From: Candidatus Leptofilum gracile
GTDB taxonomy: Bacteria > Chloroflexota > Anaerolineae > Promineifilales > Promineifilaceae
Length of the DNA: 64,000 bases
Reading direction: 5' to 3'
Assembly: GCA_016713825.1 (NCBI GenBank)
Contig: JADJOJ010000004.1
Coordinates: forward strand, 186,001 to 250,000
Shown here: positions 48,866 to 58,060 of the stretch, one piece after another
Numbering within the stretch: the stretch's first letter is position 1
How the letters are laid out: the number at the start of each line of letters is the position of its first letter
The notes under the pieces: model-generated
What the model was told of the DNA's origin: nothing
Seen by the model: the letters and a program-made list of their open reading frames with translations, nothing else
Databases searched by the model: none
Position numbers and translations under genes: made by a program

Positions 48866-49200
48866 GGCTGTTAAAGCGATTTCAATCGTACGTGCTTTTG
48901 CTTGCGGTATCTTATTGTGATTTTTATTTTATCGCAGGAGAAACAAAGCAACAATCTGGAAAGTTTGGCTACTATACCCAAACTTTTGTGGACTGTTTTG
49001 CACCTTTATGCCACATGAAGCCCCCTCTGAAAATAGGCCGCGGATGAACGCGGATTAAGTGGTTGGAAAAAAGTTTTTAAAATTCTTTATCAACAGATTT
49101 TGCAGATTTAGGGGGAAAAATCTGTGAAATCTTTGATGATTATTTTTCAAAAACTTTCTGCACTTACGTTGGTAACTGAAATCTTGTTAATCTGCCGTTT
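48866..49200. repeat. Spacer with partial composite repeat R4
   Basis: 49022-49145 starts CTGAAAATAGGCCGCGGATG like R1-R3 but loses the second end. It contains ATCAACAGATTTTGCAGATT ... AATCTGTGAAATCTTTGAT as an imperfect hairpin. The left part presumably holds the promoter of the ATP-grasp operon. Confidence 0.6.
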
Positions 49201-49677
49201 CTACTTATGGTACTGCTCCCCCGCCAAAATGGTGCAGGCGCGGTACAGCTGCTCCAGCAGCAAAATGCGGGCCAGTTCGTGGGTAAAGGTTAGCGGGGAG
49301 AGGGAGATCTGTTCGTGGCAGGCGGCCAGTACGTCGTCGGAAAAACCGAGCGGGCCTCCAATGAGGAAGGCGATACGGCCGTACACCTCCACCCGATTTT
49401 GCAGCCAAACTGCCAGGTTGGGGCTGCTAACCAGCTTGCCCGTCGGCGTCAGGGCAATCAGGCGACTGCTGTCGGCCACGGCTTGCAGAAGCTGCTCCCC
49501 TTCTTTGGCCAGCGCTACCTCGTCGGGGATGCTGCGGCCAACAACATCTTTCACTTCGATCAGATCGAGTGTGGTGTACCGCCCCAGCCGCTTGACATAA
49601 TCATTTTGCGCGGCCAGCCACGCCTTGTTTTTGATCTTGCCTACGGTGGCGAGGGTGAGACGGCCGTTTAGTCGCAT
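49201..49677 (-). CDS. rlmH: 23S rRNA (pseudouridine-1915-N3)-methyltransferase
   Basis: 158 residues, SPOUT fold RlmH. TLATVGKIKNKAWLAAQNDYVKRLGRYTTLDLIEVKD, LIALTPTGKLVSSPNLA, AFLIGGPLGFSDDV and SLSPLTFTHELARILLLEQLYRACTILAGEQYHK (the C-terminal YHK end is diagnostic). It methylates pseudouridine 1915 in helix 69 of 23S rRNA, at the subunit interface. Together with rsmE and rsmI it makes three rRNA maintenance methyltransferases in this half of the window. Confidence 0.96.
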   Translation of the reverse strand: MRLNGRLTLATVGKIKNKAWLAAQNDYVKRLGRYTTLDLIEVKDVVGRSIPDEVALAKEGEQLLQAVADSSRLIALTPTGKLVSSPNLAVWLQNRVEVYGRIAFLIGGPLGFSDDVLAACHEQISLSPLTFTHELARILLLEQLYRACTILAGEQYHK

Positions 49678-49681
49678 GTTT

Positions 49682-49758
49682 CGGTAAACGGTAATCGGTG
49701 AACCGTAATCGGTAATCGGGGTACGGATTACCGACCACCGATTACCGATTACCGTCTA
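49682..49758. repeat. GGTAATCGG / CCGATTACC inverted repeat
   Basis: Units GGTAATCGG on the left half and CCGATTACC on the right half fold back on each other. The same family is at 51342-51405. It may act as a terminator. Confidence 0.75.
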
Positions 49759-50970
49759 CCGGATAATCCCCAGCGCCCGACCACCTTCAATAATCGTATC
49801 AGCGCAGTAATCAATATCTTCCATCGTGTGGGCGGCCGAGACGCAGGCGCGCAGGCGGGCCTGGCCCTCGGGCACCACAGGGGCGACAATCGCCTGCACA
49901 AAAATGCCGCGATCCTGGCAATATTTGGCCAGCGAGGCGGTTCGTTCTGTGGTGACGCCCACCACGGGCACGATGGCGGTTTCTGTGTAGAGCAAATCAA
50001 AGCCAGCTTGGCGCAGCCGCCCGGCAAAGTGGGCATAATTTTCTTGCAGTTTCTTCACGCGCCACGGTTCGGCTTCGATAACGTCAAAGGCGGCTTTGGC
50101 GGCCCCGGCAGAGGCGGGGGGAATGGCAGCAGAGAAGATGAAGGCCCGCGCTTCGTGCTTCAAAAATTGAATGAGTTCTTTATTGCCAGCCACATAGCCG
50201 CCGGCACTGGGAATTGCTTTGCTGAGGGTACCCATTTTAATGTCGATGCTGTCGGGCGGCAGGTCGAAATGTTCTTCGATGCCGTGGCCGCCTTCGCCCA
50301 GCACGCCGATGGAGTGGGCTTCGTCAATCATCAGGTAAGCATCATATTTGCGGCAGAGGCGCACCATTTCTGGCAGGTTGATGATGTCGCCATCCATGCT
50401 GAACACGGAATCGGCGATGACCAGTTTACGGCCGTCTCCATCCGCCTCTTGCAATCTTCTTTCCAGATGATCCATGTCGTTGTGGCGGAAGCGCACAAAT
50501 TTGGCCATCGCCAGCAAACAACCATCCACAATGCTGGCGTGGTTCAGCTTGTCGCAAATCACCGTGTCTCCCTTGCGCAGCAGGCTGGAGATGGTGGCCA
50601 GGTTGGTGACGTAGCCGCTGGAAAAGGTGATGGCTGCGTCGGTTTGCTTAAATTTGGCGATGCGCGTTTCTAGCTCGTTGTGCAGCTTCAGGGAACCGGC
50701 CAGCAGCCGCACGCCGTGGGTGCCGGTGCCGTAATGGTCCACGGCCGCTTTCGCCGCCGCGTTAATCTCTGGATGACCAATCAGGCCCAGGTAAGAGTAG
50801 CTGCCCAGCATGATCATCTCGCCGTGGTTTTCTACGTTCACACGGCCGTTTGGCAAAATATCCTGGGTCGCTTCCAGATAAAAATAGAGTCCCACTTCTT
50901 TATAATGCTCGACATCCCAAAGCATTTCAGGAATCAGCCCTGGCCTCTTTAATGTTGTTTCACCAATCAT
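49756..50970 (-). CDS. PLP-dependent alpha-oxoamine synthase (KBL/AONS/SPT-like)
   Basis: 404 residues from MIGETTLKRPGLIPEMLWD. GGAG lies 7 nt before this ATG; the longer frame upstream is repeat DNA. Motifs: YSYLGLIGHPEINAAAKAAVDHYGTG, GVRLLAGSLKLHNELE, HASIVDGCL, DSVFSMDGD, IDEAHSIGVLGEGGHG, the PLP-lysine motif GTLSKAIPSAGGYVAG, and FIFSAAIPP. It condenses an amino acid with an acyl-CoA. The extended N-terminus and HGVRLLAGS are reminiscent of the serine palmitoyltransferase/BioF-like branch. Without neighbours the exact substrate (Gly, Ala or Ser) cannot be settled. Confidence 0.9.
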   Translation of the reverse strand: MIGETTLKRPGLIPEMLWDVEHYKEVGLYFYLEATQDILPNGRVNVENHGEMIMLGSYSYLGLIGHPEINAAAKAAVDHYGTGTHGVRLLAGSLKLHNELETRIAKFKQTDAAITFSSGYVTNLATISSLLRKGDTVICDKLNHASIVDGCLLAMAKFVRFRHNDMDHLERRLQEADGDGRKLVIADSVFSMDGDIINLPEMVRLCRKYDAYLMIDEAHSIGVLGEGGHGIEEHFDLPPDSIDIKMGTLSKAIPSAGGYVAGNKELIQFLKHEARAFIFSAAIPPASAGAAKAAFDVIEAEPWRVKKLQENYAHFAGRLRQAGFDLLYTETAIVPVVGVTTERTASLAKYCQDRGIFVQAIVAPVVPEGQARLRACVSAAHTMEDIDYCADTIIEGGRALGIIR

Positions 50971-50982
50971 TGGTATCTCCTT

Positions 50983-51097
50983 TGAAAATAGGCCGCGGAT
51001 GAACGCGGATGAACGCGGATTAGATCTGTGTAATCTGCGAAATCTGCTAATTTTCATTCATGGTGCTGAGCTTGCGCTCATGTCATCTCCTCTTCAC
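50983..51097 (+). repeat. Composite intergenic repeat, copy R3
   Basis: TTTGAAAATAGGCCGCGGAT start, two CGCGGATGAA units, AATCTGCGAAATCTGCT, then ATTTTCATTCATGGTG and TCATCTCCTCTTC. It lies immediately upstream of the alpha-oxoamine synthase start on the other strand. Confidence 0.75.
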
Positions 51098-51341
51098 AAA
51101 AATAAGCCCAGGCCGTTGTTGCATTGCCTGGACATGTTTTACCCAGTTTAGGCCCCAAGGGTTTGTCGATCAAAGAAGACCATCCCTCATGGGCAAACAC
51201 TTTGGGTCTGACAGAACTGGCTAATTTTATACCTACCCCCCTCTTTTCTCAACAAGTTACGCATTCCCGCCTGAATTGTTGCTCAGAATGGTTGGCCGCC
51301 GCTTGCCCCGCACCTGTAATCCTGCGACAATCCGGTTTTCA

Positions 51342-51405
51342 GTGAACGGTAATCGGTTATCCGTAAACGGTGTTCCGATTACCGATTACGGATTACCGAT
51401 CACGG
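51342..51405. repeat. GGTAATCGG / CCGATTACC inverted repeat, second copy
   Basis: Foldback similar to 49682-49758, placed directly before the PBP gene. Earlier start codons of that frame fall within it. Confidence 0.7.
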
Positions 51406-51414
51406 AACGGAAAC

Positions 51415-54400
51415 ATGCCAAAACCAGCACGCATCATCAAATGGCGCATTCGGCGTCAGCAGCGCAGGCAGCGCAGTGGGGTCAACGTTTTTCGTTGGGT
51501 CGCTGTGGCGGTGTTGGGGTTGGCAACGGCCGTTTTTACCTTCATTTTGCTAGGGGCGGTGGGGGTAACGGCCGTATTCGCCAGCTTCAGCCGTGATTTG
51601 CCCGACTTCACCGAGCTGGAGCGATTGGGTCAGGACAGCACGGCCACCTTCGAGACCAGCAAAATTTACGCCTGGGGCAGCCCCAGCCTGGCCAACCCCG
51701 AACAGCGCGACCTCACCCTCATCTACGAAATCATCGATCCGCTCGGCGGCGACCGGCAGTGGGTGCCGCTGGACCAAATCCCCCAGCAGCTCATCGACGC
51801 CACCATCGCCATCGAAGACCGCACCTTTTACACCAACCAGGGCTTCGACATGGTGGGCATTGGTCGCGCCTTCAACGAATATGTGTTGCAGGGCGGCGAC
51901 ATCCAGGGCGGCTCCTCCATCACCCAGCAGGTGGTCAAAAACAACCTCATCGAGCCAGAGCGGCGCATTGTGGGCGGCGAAGTGGGGCTGGACGATTACC
52001 AGCGCAAGCTGGAAGAGCTGCTGCTGGCCCGGCAGGTGACCCAAACCTACAGCAAAGAGCAAATACTGGAGTGGTATCTAAACACCAACTTCTACGGCAA
52101 TCTGGCCTACGGCATCGAAGCCGCCGCCCGCATTTACTTCGACAAGCCCGCCTCCCAGCTCACCCTGGCCGAGGCGACGCTGCTGGCCGCCATTCCCCAA
52201 TCCCCCGCCCTAAACCCGATCAACAACCCGGACGCGGCCAAAGCGCGGCAAGCGCTGGTGCTGGATGCGATGGTGCGCGAAGGGATGATTAGTGCCGAAA
52301 CGGCCGAATCCACCAAAAACCTCCCCGTCCCCGTCGTCAACGCCATCGCCGACCGCTTCGACATCATTGCCCCCCACTTTGCCCTGTACGTGCAGCAGCA
52401 GCTAGAGCAGATGTTTGGCCCCGAGCTGGTGCTCGGCGGCGGACTGCGCGTCTACACCACGCTTGATTTGACTTACCAACAGCAGGCGGAATGTGTGGCC
52501 CGCGCCCACGTCAACCGACTCTCCGGCGCGATTGGCCCTGGCCTGCCCGCTGACGAGCAAGCCAGCTGCGCCGCCCTGGCCTTTTTGCCGCCGCTGGCCG
52601 CCAGTGATGAGGGGGTGGATAGGGAAGTGGGAAATGCGGCCGTTCTCATGCTGGACCCGCGCACGGCCGAAATCAAAGCGATGGTGGGCAGCCTGAACTA
52701 TTGGGACGCCAGCATCGACGGCTCGTTTAACGTGGCGGTGGACGGCCTGCGCCAGCCCGGCTCCAGCTTCAAACCGTTCACCTACCTCACCGCCCTCAGC
52801 CAGGGGTACAGCGCCGCCAGCATGGTGCTGGACGTGGAAACCGACTTCAGCGAAGCCAACAACGGCATCCCCTACGTGCCGCAAAATTACGACCGCCAGT
52901 TCCACGGCCCGATGCGGCTGCGGCAGGCGTTGGCCAACAGCTACAACGTGCCCGCCGTCCAGGTGATGAGCTGGGTGGGTGTGAACAAAGTTCTGCGCAC
53001 CGCCCACAGCCTGGGCATCAACAGCCTGGACCAGGGCAGCGGCAGCTACGGCCTCTCCCTCACCCTCGGCGGCGGCGAAGTGTCGCTGCTGGACATGGTG
53101 TACGCCTTTTCGGTGATGGACAACATGGGTGTGATGGTCGGCCAGCCGCGCCCGGTAGATCAACAGCGGCCCGGCTACCGCACGCTGGACCCCGTCGCCA
53201 TCCTGCGCGTGGAGGACCAAAATGGCAACGTCCTGTACGAGTACAACCAGCCGCAGCGGCGTGAAATCCTCACCGCCCAGCTGGCTTACGTGATGAACGA
53301 CATTTTGTCCGACCGCAGCGCCCGCTGTGCCGCCTTTGGCTGCCCCAACGTCCTGGAACTGCCGGACAATCGCCCCGCCGCCGCCAAAACCGGCACCACC
53401 AACGATTACCGCGACGGCTGGACGGTCGGCTACACGCCCCAACTGGTCACTGGCGTCTGGATTGGCAACAGCGACAACAGCCCGATGCAAACCGTGCCCG
53501 GTTCCAAAGGCGCAGCCCCCATCTGGCACGCGCTGATGAGCTGGGCGCTGCAGGACGAACCGCTGGAAAATTGGCCCCGACCCACGGGCATCGTGGAGCA
53601 GCCAGTGTGCAACTTGTCTGGCCTGCTGCCCACCTCCTTCTGCCCCACCGTCTCCGAAATTTTCATCGACGGCACGCAGCCGACCATTTTTGACAACATG
53701 TATCAGGAGTTTGCCATCAACCGGGAGACGGGCCGATTGGCCACAATTTACACGCCGCCGGAGCTGATCGACCGGGAGCTGTTTGTGGTCTATCCGGAAG
53801 CCGCCGCCGACTGGGTGCGTGAAAACGAGCTCCCCCAGCCGCCGGACGAGTACGACACCATCACCGCGCCAGACAGCCCGGATGAGAATATCCGCATTAG
53901 TTCGCCTACGCCGTTTGCCTACGTGCAGGGGCAGGTGGTGATTACGGGCACGGCGCGCAGCGACAATTTTGCCTTCTACCGGCTGGCTTATTTTGAGGGA
54001 TTGACGCCAGACAATTTGCAAACGCTGGCGGACAACGTGACGGAGCCGCGCGAAAACGCCGAGCTGGCGGTGTGGGACGTGTCACAGTTGGAGGGGCTGT
54101 ACACGCTGCTGCTGACGGTGGTGCGCCAGGACGGCGGCTTTGAGGAGTACAGCGTGCAGGTGACGGTGGACAATACGCCGCCCACGGCCGAAATTTTGTT
54201 CCCGCTGCCCGACCAGCAAATCTTCACCGATGAGGAGTGGGTGATTGTGCAGGCGCAGGTGGCGGATAATTTATCGCTGAGCCGGGTGGAGTTTTACGTG
54301 GATGGGGCGGGGGTGCCGTTTGCCATCAGCACGGTGCCGCCGTTTACGGAAAAGTGGGACATTCCTGGGCCGGGGTGCCATAGTTTTCGGGTGGTGGCGG

Positions 54401-54468
54401 TGGATGCGGCGGGGAATGTTGGGGGTGGGGATACGGCCGTATCCGTCTGCCTTGTTGAGAGAGATTAG
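51415..54468 (+). CDS. Bifunctional class A penicillin-binding protein with C-terminal Ig-like domains
   Basis: 1017 residues. A basic N-terminus and one TM helix (VAVLGLATAVFTFILLGAVGVTAVF) are followed by the glycosyltransferase-51 domain: catalytic Glu in IAIEDRTFYTNQGFDMVGIGR, GGSSITQQVVKN, YLNTNFYG. The transpeptidase domain has SxxK in RQPGSSFKPFTYLTAL, SxN in ANSYNVPAVQVM and KTGTTNDYRDGWTVGYTPQLVTGVWIGN. The last ~200 residues contain two Ig/Big-type domains (VVITGTARSDNFAFYRL, VTVDNTPPTAEILFPLP). It polymerises and cross-links peptidoglycan outside the membrane. The start follows GAACGGAAAC; earlier starts lie in a repeat. Confidence 0.93.
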   Translation: MPKPARIIKWRIRRQQRRQRSGVNVFRWVAVAVLGLATAVFTFILLGAVGVTAVFASFSRDLPDFTELERLGQDSTATFETSKIYAWGSPSLANPEQRDLTLIYEIIDPLGGDRQWVPLDQIPQQLIDATIAIEDRTFYTNQGFDMVGIGRAFNEYVLQGGDIQGGSSITQQVVKNNLIEPERRIVGGEVGLDDYQRKLEELLLARQVTQTYSKEQILEWYLNTNFYGNLAYGIEAAARIYFDKPASQLTLAEATLLAAIPQSPALNPINNPDAAKARQALVLDAMVREGMISAETAESTKNLPVPVVNAIADRFDIIAPHFALYVQQQLEQMFGPELVLGGGLRVYTTLDLTYQQQAECVARAHVNRLSGAIGPGLPADEQASCAALAFLPPLAASDEGVDREVGNAAVLMLDPRTAEIKAMVGSLNYWDASIDGSFNVAVDGLRQPGSSFKPFTYLTALSQGYSAASMVLDVETDFSEANNGIPYVPQNYDRQFHGPMRLRQALANSYNVPAVQVMSWVGVNKVLRTAHSLGINSLDQGSGSYGLSLTLGGGEVSLLDMVYAFSVMDNMGVMVGQPRPVDQQRPGYRTLDPVAILRVEDQNGNVLYEYNQPQRREILTAQLAYVMNDILSDRSARCAAFGCPNVLELPDNRPAAAKTGTTNDYRDGWTVGYTPQLVTGVWIGNSDNSPMQTVPGSKGAAPIWHALMSWALQDEPLENWPRPTGIVEQPVCNLSGLLPTSFCPTVSEIFIDGTQPTIFDNMYQEFAINRETGRLATIYTPPELIDRELFVVYPEAAADWVRENELPQPPDEYDTITAPDSPDENIRISSPTPFAYVQGQVVITGTARSDNFAFYRLAYFEGLTPDNLQTLADNVTEPRENAELAVWDVSQLEGLYTLLLTVVRQDGGFEEYSVQVTVDNTPPTAEILFPLPDQQIFTDEEWVIVQAQVADNLSLSRVEFYVDGAGVPFAISTVPPFTEKWDIPGPGCHSFRVVAVDAAGNVGGGDTAVSVCLVERD

Positions 54469-54542
54469 AGATTGGAGATTGGAGATTAATTAACGGCTTT
54501 TCCCTGTTTAGTACAATTTTTAAGTTACGGACGTGAAACCTT

Positions 54543-54811
54543 ATGCTTTTTGATCAAGCGCTTACCGATACGCCACCTGAAGTAGAACAAATTCAGATTG
54601 ACCTGCTGCGCCAGGCAGGGCAGGCGCGGCGTACCCAGCTTATGTTGTCCTTGTCCGCCAAGTCATGTTTGAACTTTCTGGCACAATTCGCTGAAAATGA
54701 TACCCCCATTTGTCCGAAACCGATGAAATCAAATTTGTGGAGCTGCTTTATGGCCCCGCGTTGGCCAACGCTTTTCAGCAGTTTTTACAGCAATCAGAAA
54801 ATGGCGCTTAA
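54543..54811 (+). pseudogene. Frameshifted small conserved gene
   Basis: The first frame gives MLFDQALTDTPPEVEQIQIDLLRQAGQARRTQLMLSLSA. After a shift of frame around 54650-54690 the rest reads YPHLSETDEIKFVELLYGPALANAFQQFLQQ and stops at 54809-54811. The two parts look like one ~90-residue protein of an uncharacterised family (TPPEVEQIQIDLLRQA ... KFVELLYGPELA). At least one indel separates them. Confidence 0.6.
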
Positions 54812-54974
54812 TTTGGGGAATTAGTGGGAGGGAAGTTCACTCGTTGCCTTGCCCCATCAACCGCGAGTAAAGTTGGGTTTCTTTGTGGTGGTAACGGCCG
54901 TTTGCCATTGTCAAAGCAAAAAACTGGCTCAGATACTGAGATCAGCTTTCGTTAATTCACCAAGAGGTAAAGAT

Positions 54975-55442
54975 ATGGATTGGGTCACAATCATTCAAAC
55001 AACATTGGCAACTACATCAAGTATTGCAGTGATTTTGGTCATCTTGGGATATATAGCCTACAGGTTATTTTCTCAGATACTTTCAAGAGACATTGAGAAC
55101 TATAAAATAAAATTACAGACAGAGGTTGACTTATTAAAAGCCAACTTGGAAAAAACAAGCATCGAACATCAAATTCGATTTGAGCGTCTTCATGCTGAAA
55201 GAGCCAAAATTATTGCCGAACTATACAGACTCCTTGCACAGACAGAAAAAGACACTATCGAATTGATAATGTCACTAAATTCTGACCACCTACCCTTTTT
55301 CGCGGGCTCAGATGAAAAGGCACGTGCAAGTCGAGAAGAACTTTCTGACTATTTTTCAAAAAATCGCATTTATTTCACGAGTACGCTTTGCGAGCAAATC
55401 AGTCATTTTATTGAAGATTTAAGCCAAATTGATTGGATTTAA
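54975..55442 (+). CDS. Single-TM coiled-coil protein, unknown
   Basis: 155 residues from MDWVTIIQTTLATTSSIAVILVILGYIAYRLF, one N-terminal membrane helix. A long charged helix follows (DIENYKIKLQTEVDLLKANLEKTSIEHQIRFERLHAERAKIIAELYRLLAQTEKD), probably a coiled coil, then a short C-terminal helical part. GAGG is 6 nt before the ATG; a longer frame lacks a site. The gene is AT-rich and octamer-free and sits among degraded genes, so it is probably a recent arrival. Proteins of this shape occur near defence genes, but nothing here proves such a role. Confidence 0.65.
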   Translation: MDWVTIIQTTLATTSSIAVILVILGYIAYRLFSQILSRDIENYKIKLQTEVDLLKANLEKTSIEHQIRFERLHAERAKIIAELYRLLAQTEKDTIELIMSLNSDHLPFFAGSDEKARASREELSDYFSKNRIYFTSTLCEQISHFIEDLSQIDWI

Positions 55443-56268
55443 ATTCCCAATCAGAAAGTAAGTTATGAAGTCAAGCATTAAAATCTCGGCAAGTCTAAGG
55501 TCAATCCTCGGGCGAAATTCTAGTTTTTTGTCTGATGGATTAAAAGGCGTAGTATTTCACCCCAAACGTTCCTCCAACTTGGCAATATTGGATGACAAAA
55601 AGTGCCTTTTTCTTCAAAATACCCATAAAAATGTCTTAATGTCTAAAACTCAATATACGTTTTAACCAATAGCCTAAGCGAATATTATCTGATTTTACCT
55701 GGTCTAGTCCAGACATACTCAGCATGGTTTTCAATTAGGAAAAGGATTGCTCGATTTGGAAGTTTCCAGGGGTTCGGCAATCTGTTATCTGTCAATGCTT
55801 TTTACGCCTGAAGCAAGTCAAACAACAGTTAATTGAAACTTGCTTATAACTTTAAATACACAACAATTAATGGTCACAAAAATGCAACTTTTTGCAACAG
55901 GATTATCAGACGTATTATGTAAATCATCATTTCCTATTTTCTTGGTCTTAAATAGTCGCGTTTGCGTTATACTGACTTGCTATTTTGGCGGCTGGCGTCC
56001 CGCCATACTGCTAGTTTTGTTGGTGGGTACGGCCATTTTCATCCCCAACCTCACCCCAACCAACTGGCCAAGTAAAAACCGCCAAAAACTTTTGCCGAAC
56101 CAAACTGTATCCAACTCTTCCCAAATAATGCGGCTCAGCTAACGCTCAGCTCTTCACTGGTCACGCTGTCGGGAACACTCGTCTACAATCTTCTGGTAGC
56201 GCCTTTGCTTAAAAAAGCAAATGCTACTTCTTGAGCTTCTTTTCCATTCACGGGTCCCCCAACACGCT
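55443..56268. other. 826-bp region with gene debris, no supported gene
   Basis: AT-rich and octamer-free. A 66-codon frame (55465-55665) has no ribosome site or motif. CTCACCCCAACCAACTGGC (56050) is echoed by CTCACTCCAACCAACTGGT (56402), flanking the antitoxin-like remnant, which suggests a duplicated segment. I see no domain. Confidence 0.4.
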
Positions 56269-56391
56269 TCACCAGGGGCAACTGTCCTCGGTAATTTCAG
56301 GAATATCCGACAAATCAATCTCGTCGTCTTTGGCTGTTTTTAGAAACGCTTCGTCAGTTTCCGAACGCTTTGAAAAAGATGGTTTCTTCAT
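56269..56391 (-). pseudogene. Truncated BrnA/CopG-like antitoxin remnant
   Basis: 40 codons: MKKPSFSKRSETDEAFLKTAKDDEIDLSDIPEITEDSCPW. The DDEIDLSDIPEIT segment is typical of the N-terminal part of BrnA-type ribbon-helix-helix antitoxins, but the DNA-binding half is missing. No BrnT toxin is adjacent. It sits between two copies of a CCAACCAACTGG motif. Confidence 0.45.
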
Positions 56392-56450
56392 ATTTCGTGA
56401 CCTCACTCCAACCAACTGGTGAATGGGAAACGGCCGTTCAAAATCATCTG

Positions 56451-56690
56451 CTAAATCTCAGTATAGTCACCTTTTTTAATATCTTCGAGTCCTTGTTTCA
56501 AATTGGCAACCAATTCTGCATCATTCAGAATCAGTTCCATCTCAGTATCAGAAACATACGTTGCTGAGGTTAAATATTGTAAGGTAGCAAACTCAACAAA
56601 GTCGGAAAGATTGCGCCGATGTCCATCTGCGGCCGTTTCTATCATTTTGTAAACGTCATCCGTGACCCGAAGTTTGATTGTTTTAGACAT
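56451..56690 (-). CDS. Ribbon-helix-helix antitoxin-like protein (orphan)
   Basis: 79 residues from MSKTIKLRVTDDVYKMIETAADGHRRNLSDFVEFATLQYL, an RHH/CopG DNA-binding N-terminus. An acidic C-terminal half follows (SDTEMELILNDAELVANLKQGLEDIKKGDYTEI), the type that wraps a RelE/ParE toxin. GGAAGAG lies upstream. The place where a toxin gene would follow (below 56451) holds no open frame, so the partner is lost or the protein acts alone. It is probably a leftover of a type II toxin-antitoxin pair. Confidence 0.72.
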   Translation of the reverse strand: MSKTIKLRVTDDVYKMIETAADGHRRNLSDFVEFATLQYLTSATYVSDTEMELILNDAELVANLKQGLEDIKKGDYTEI

Positions 56691-56725
56691 AGCAAGCACT
56701 CTTCCGAAGGTTAAATTACAACTGC

Positions 56726-57175
56726 CTATTCTGTGTAAGCCCAACGGCCGTTGGACACCTCCACCAATTTATCGGCCGTCCGCTTATAAACGCGAAACGG
56801 CAAATTGGGCGTGCGCTGGAAACGCAGATCGACCACTGGATAGAGAAAGTATTGCTTTTGGGTGCCCGTGATTTCTTCCCAGGGCACAAAGAAGGGGGCG
56901 TGCCCCGGCCGGAAGAGGAACATGACAGAAAAGTAAAGCCCTTGCTCGTCGGCGCAAATTTTGAGCACGGCGTTGTAGTTGGAGGCAAGTCGCAAAATGG
57001 CGCTTTGCAGCGAGAAACATTGAACGATCAATGGTTCGCGGTAGGGATACGCCTCCGCCATGCTGCCCCAGCCGCCCAGGCGGGAAATGAGGAAGACGAT
57101 GGCGCTCCAAAAGAGGGGAAAGACGATGAAAAAGCCCAGGATGATCAAAACGATGGTGGTTGTTTCGTTATTCAT
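56726..57175 (-). CDS. Small membrane-anchored protein, unknown
   Basis: 149 residues from MNNETTTIVLIILGFFIVFPLFWSAIVFLISRLGGW: one or two N-terminal membrane helices and then a beta-rich cytoplasmic part (EPLIVQCFSLQSAILRLASNYNAVLKICADEQGLYFSVMFLFRPGHAPFFVPWEEITG). The latter resembles a small PH-like domain. It overlaps none of its neighbours and lies 40 nt downstream of the Pr6Pr-type gene on the same strand. I know no function. Confidence 0.65.
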   Translation of the reverse strand: MNNETTTIVLIILGFFIVFPLFWSAIVFLISRLGGWGSMAEAYPYREPLIVQCFSLQSAILRLASNYNAVLKICADEQGLYFSVMFLFRPGHAPFFVPWEEITGTQKQYFLYPVVDLRFQRTPNLPFRVYKRTADKLVEVSNGRWAYTE

Positions 57176-57215
57176 AGTTGTAAAGATAGGGTGATTACGG
57201 CCGTTTGTAAACTGC

Positions 57216-57878
57216 TCAATCCGTTGCCGCCAAACGCACCTGCCGCCTGGCCTGCCAAATATCAACCCGCCACATGAGGGTGCCCAAAATGAGGAACATG
57301 ACGATGAGCGCCCCAGACCAGATGGCCACGCCGCCGTAGCCTAGCAGGTTCACATCCACAAAAAAGTAGGGGTAGTAGCCCACAATCGGCCCGCGAATGA
57401 GCCAGTAGATGAGGTAGCCGATGGGGTACGCCAGCCAGAGGAACGGGTGACGGCCGTTCATCTCCCCCTTCTCTACCTGCCTGGCCCAAAAAACGACGCC
57501 CAAAATCGGCGACAGGGTGTGCGCCGTGATTTCTGGAATCCAAAACAGCCACGATTCTACATTTTGTGGCCCGCCCAAAATGAACCAGAAGCCCAGCCCC
57601 ACAAAAGCAATGTACAGGCAGCAAGCCGCCTGCACCACCGGCGACTTAAACCAGCGATACAGCGTCCCTTTGCCCGTCAGCAGCGCCGCGGCCATCACGA
57701 TGATGATCAGGTTAGACAGGTTGGTGAAGTAGCTAAACATCACCACCGTCTCCGAGAACCATTCATTCAGCGGCGCATTGGTAAGCCGCCGAATATACCA
57801 GATCGACATGCCTACCAATGACGAGAGCAGCATTGTCCACAATAAAATTCGTCGTTCCGTTTCATTTTGTGTTGCCAT
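57216..57878 (-). CDS. Pr6Pr-type six-TM membrane protein
   Basis: 220 residues from MATQNETERRILLWTMLLSSLVGMSIWYIRRL with six helices. The pattern FSYFTNLSNLIIIVMAAALL, ...VESWLFWIPEITAHTLSPILGVVFW and WLAYPIGYLIYWLIRGPIVGYYPYFFVDVNLLGYGG matches the Pr6Pr/FAR-17a-AIG1-like membrane family. Conserved Asn, His and Tyr residues lie within the helices, so a hydrolase-like activity on lipids is possible but untested. AAGGAAAG precedes the ATG. It probably forms an operon with the gene at 56726-57175. Confidence 0.75.
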   Translation of the reverse strand: MATQNETERRILLWTMLLSSLVGMSIWYIRRLTNAPLNEWFSETVVMFSYFTNLSNLIIIVMAAALLTGKGTLYRWFKSPVVQAACCLYIAFVGLGFWFILGGPQNVESWLFWIPEITAHTLSPILGVVFWARQVEKGEMNGRHPFLWLAYPIGYLIYWLIRGPIVGYYPYFFVDVNLLGYGGVAIWSGALIVMFLILGTLMWRVDIWQARRQVRLAATD

Positions 57879-58060
57879 TTTTCTTTCCTTGCCTCCATTT
57901 TTGGGTTTGGTGCCAAGTGCCACACCGGAGATTGTGCCAAAATGATACCGCCAGCAACTGGTTTTTGCCTAATTTAGATTTGTCACGCTTGTGTCACGGG
58001 CGCGGATTACTGTTTGGCTAAATCAATTACAGTAATGAATGATCAACAAGGAGTTGTGAA

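Noticed and set aside
52402..54021. 539-codon reverse frame opposite the PBP gene
   Set aside because: Antisense shadow of the transpeptidase domain; His/Gly/Val-rich, without any domain or start signal.
55465..55665. 66-codon forward open frame
   Set aside because: No ribosome site, no recognisable motif, in a region of gene debris.
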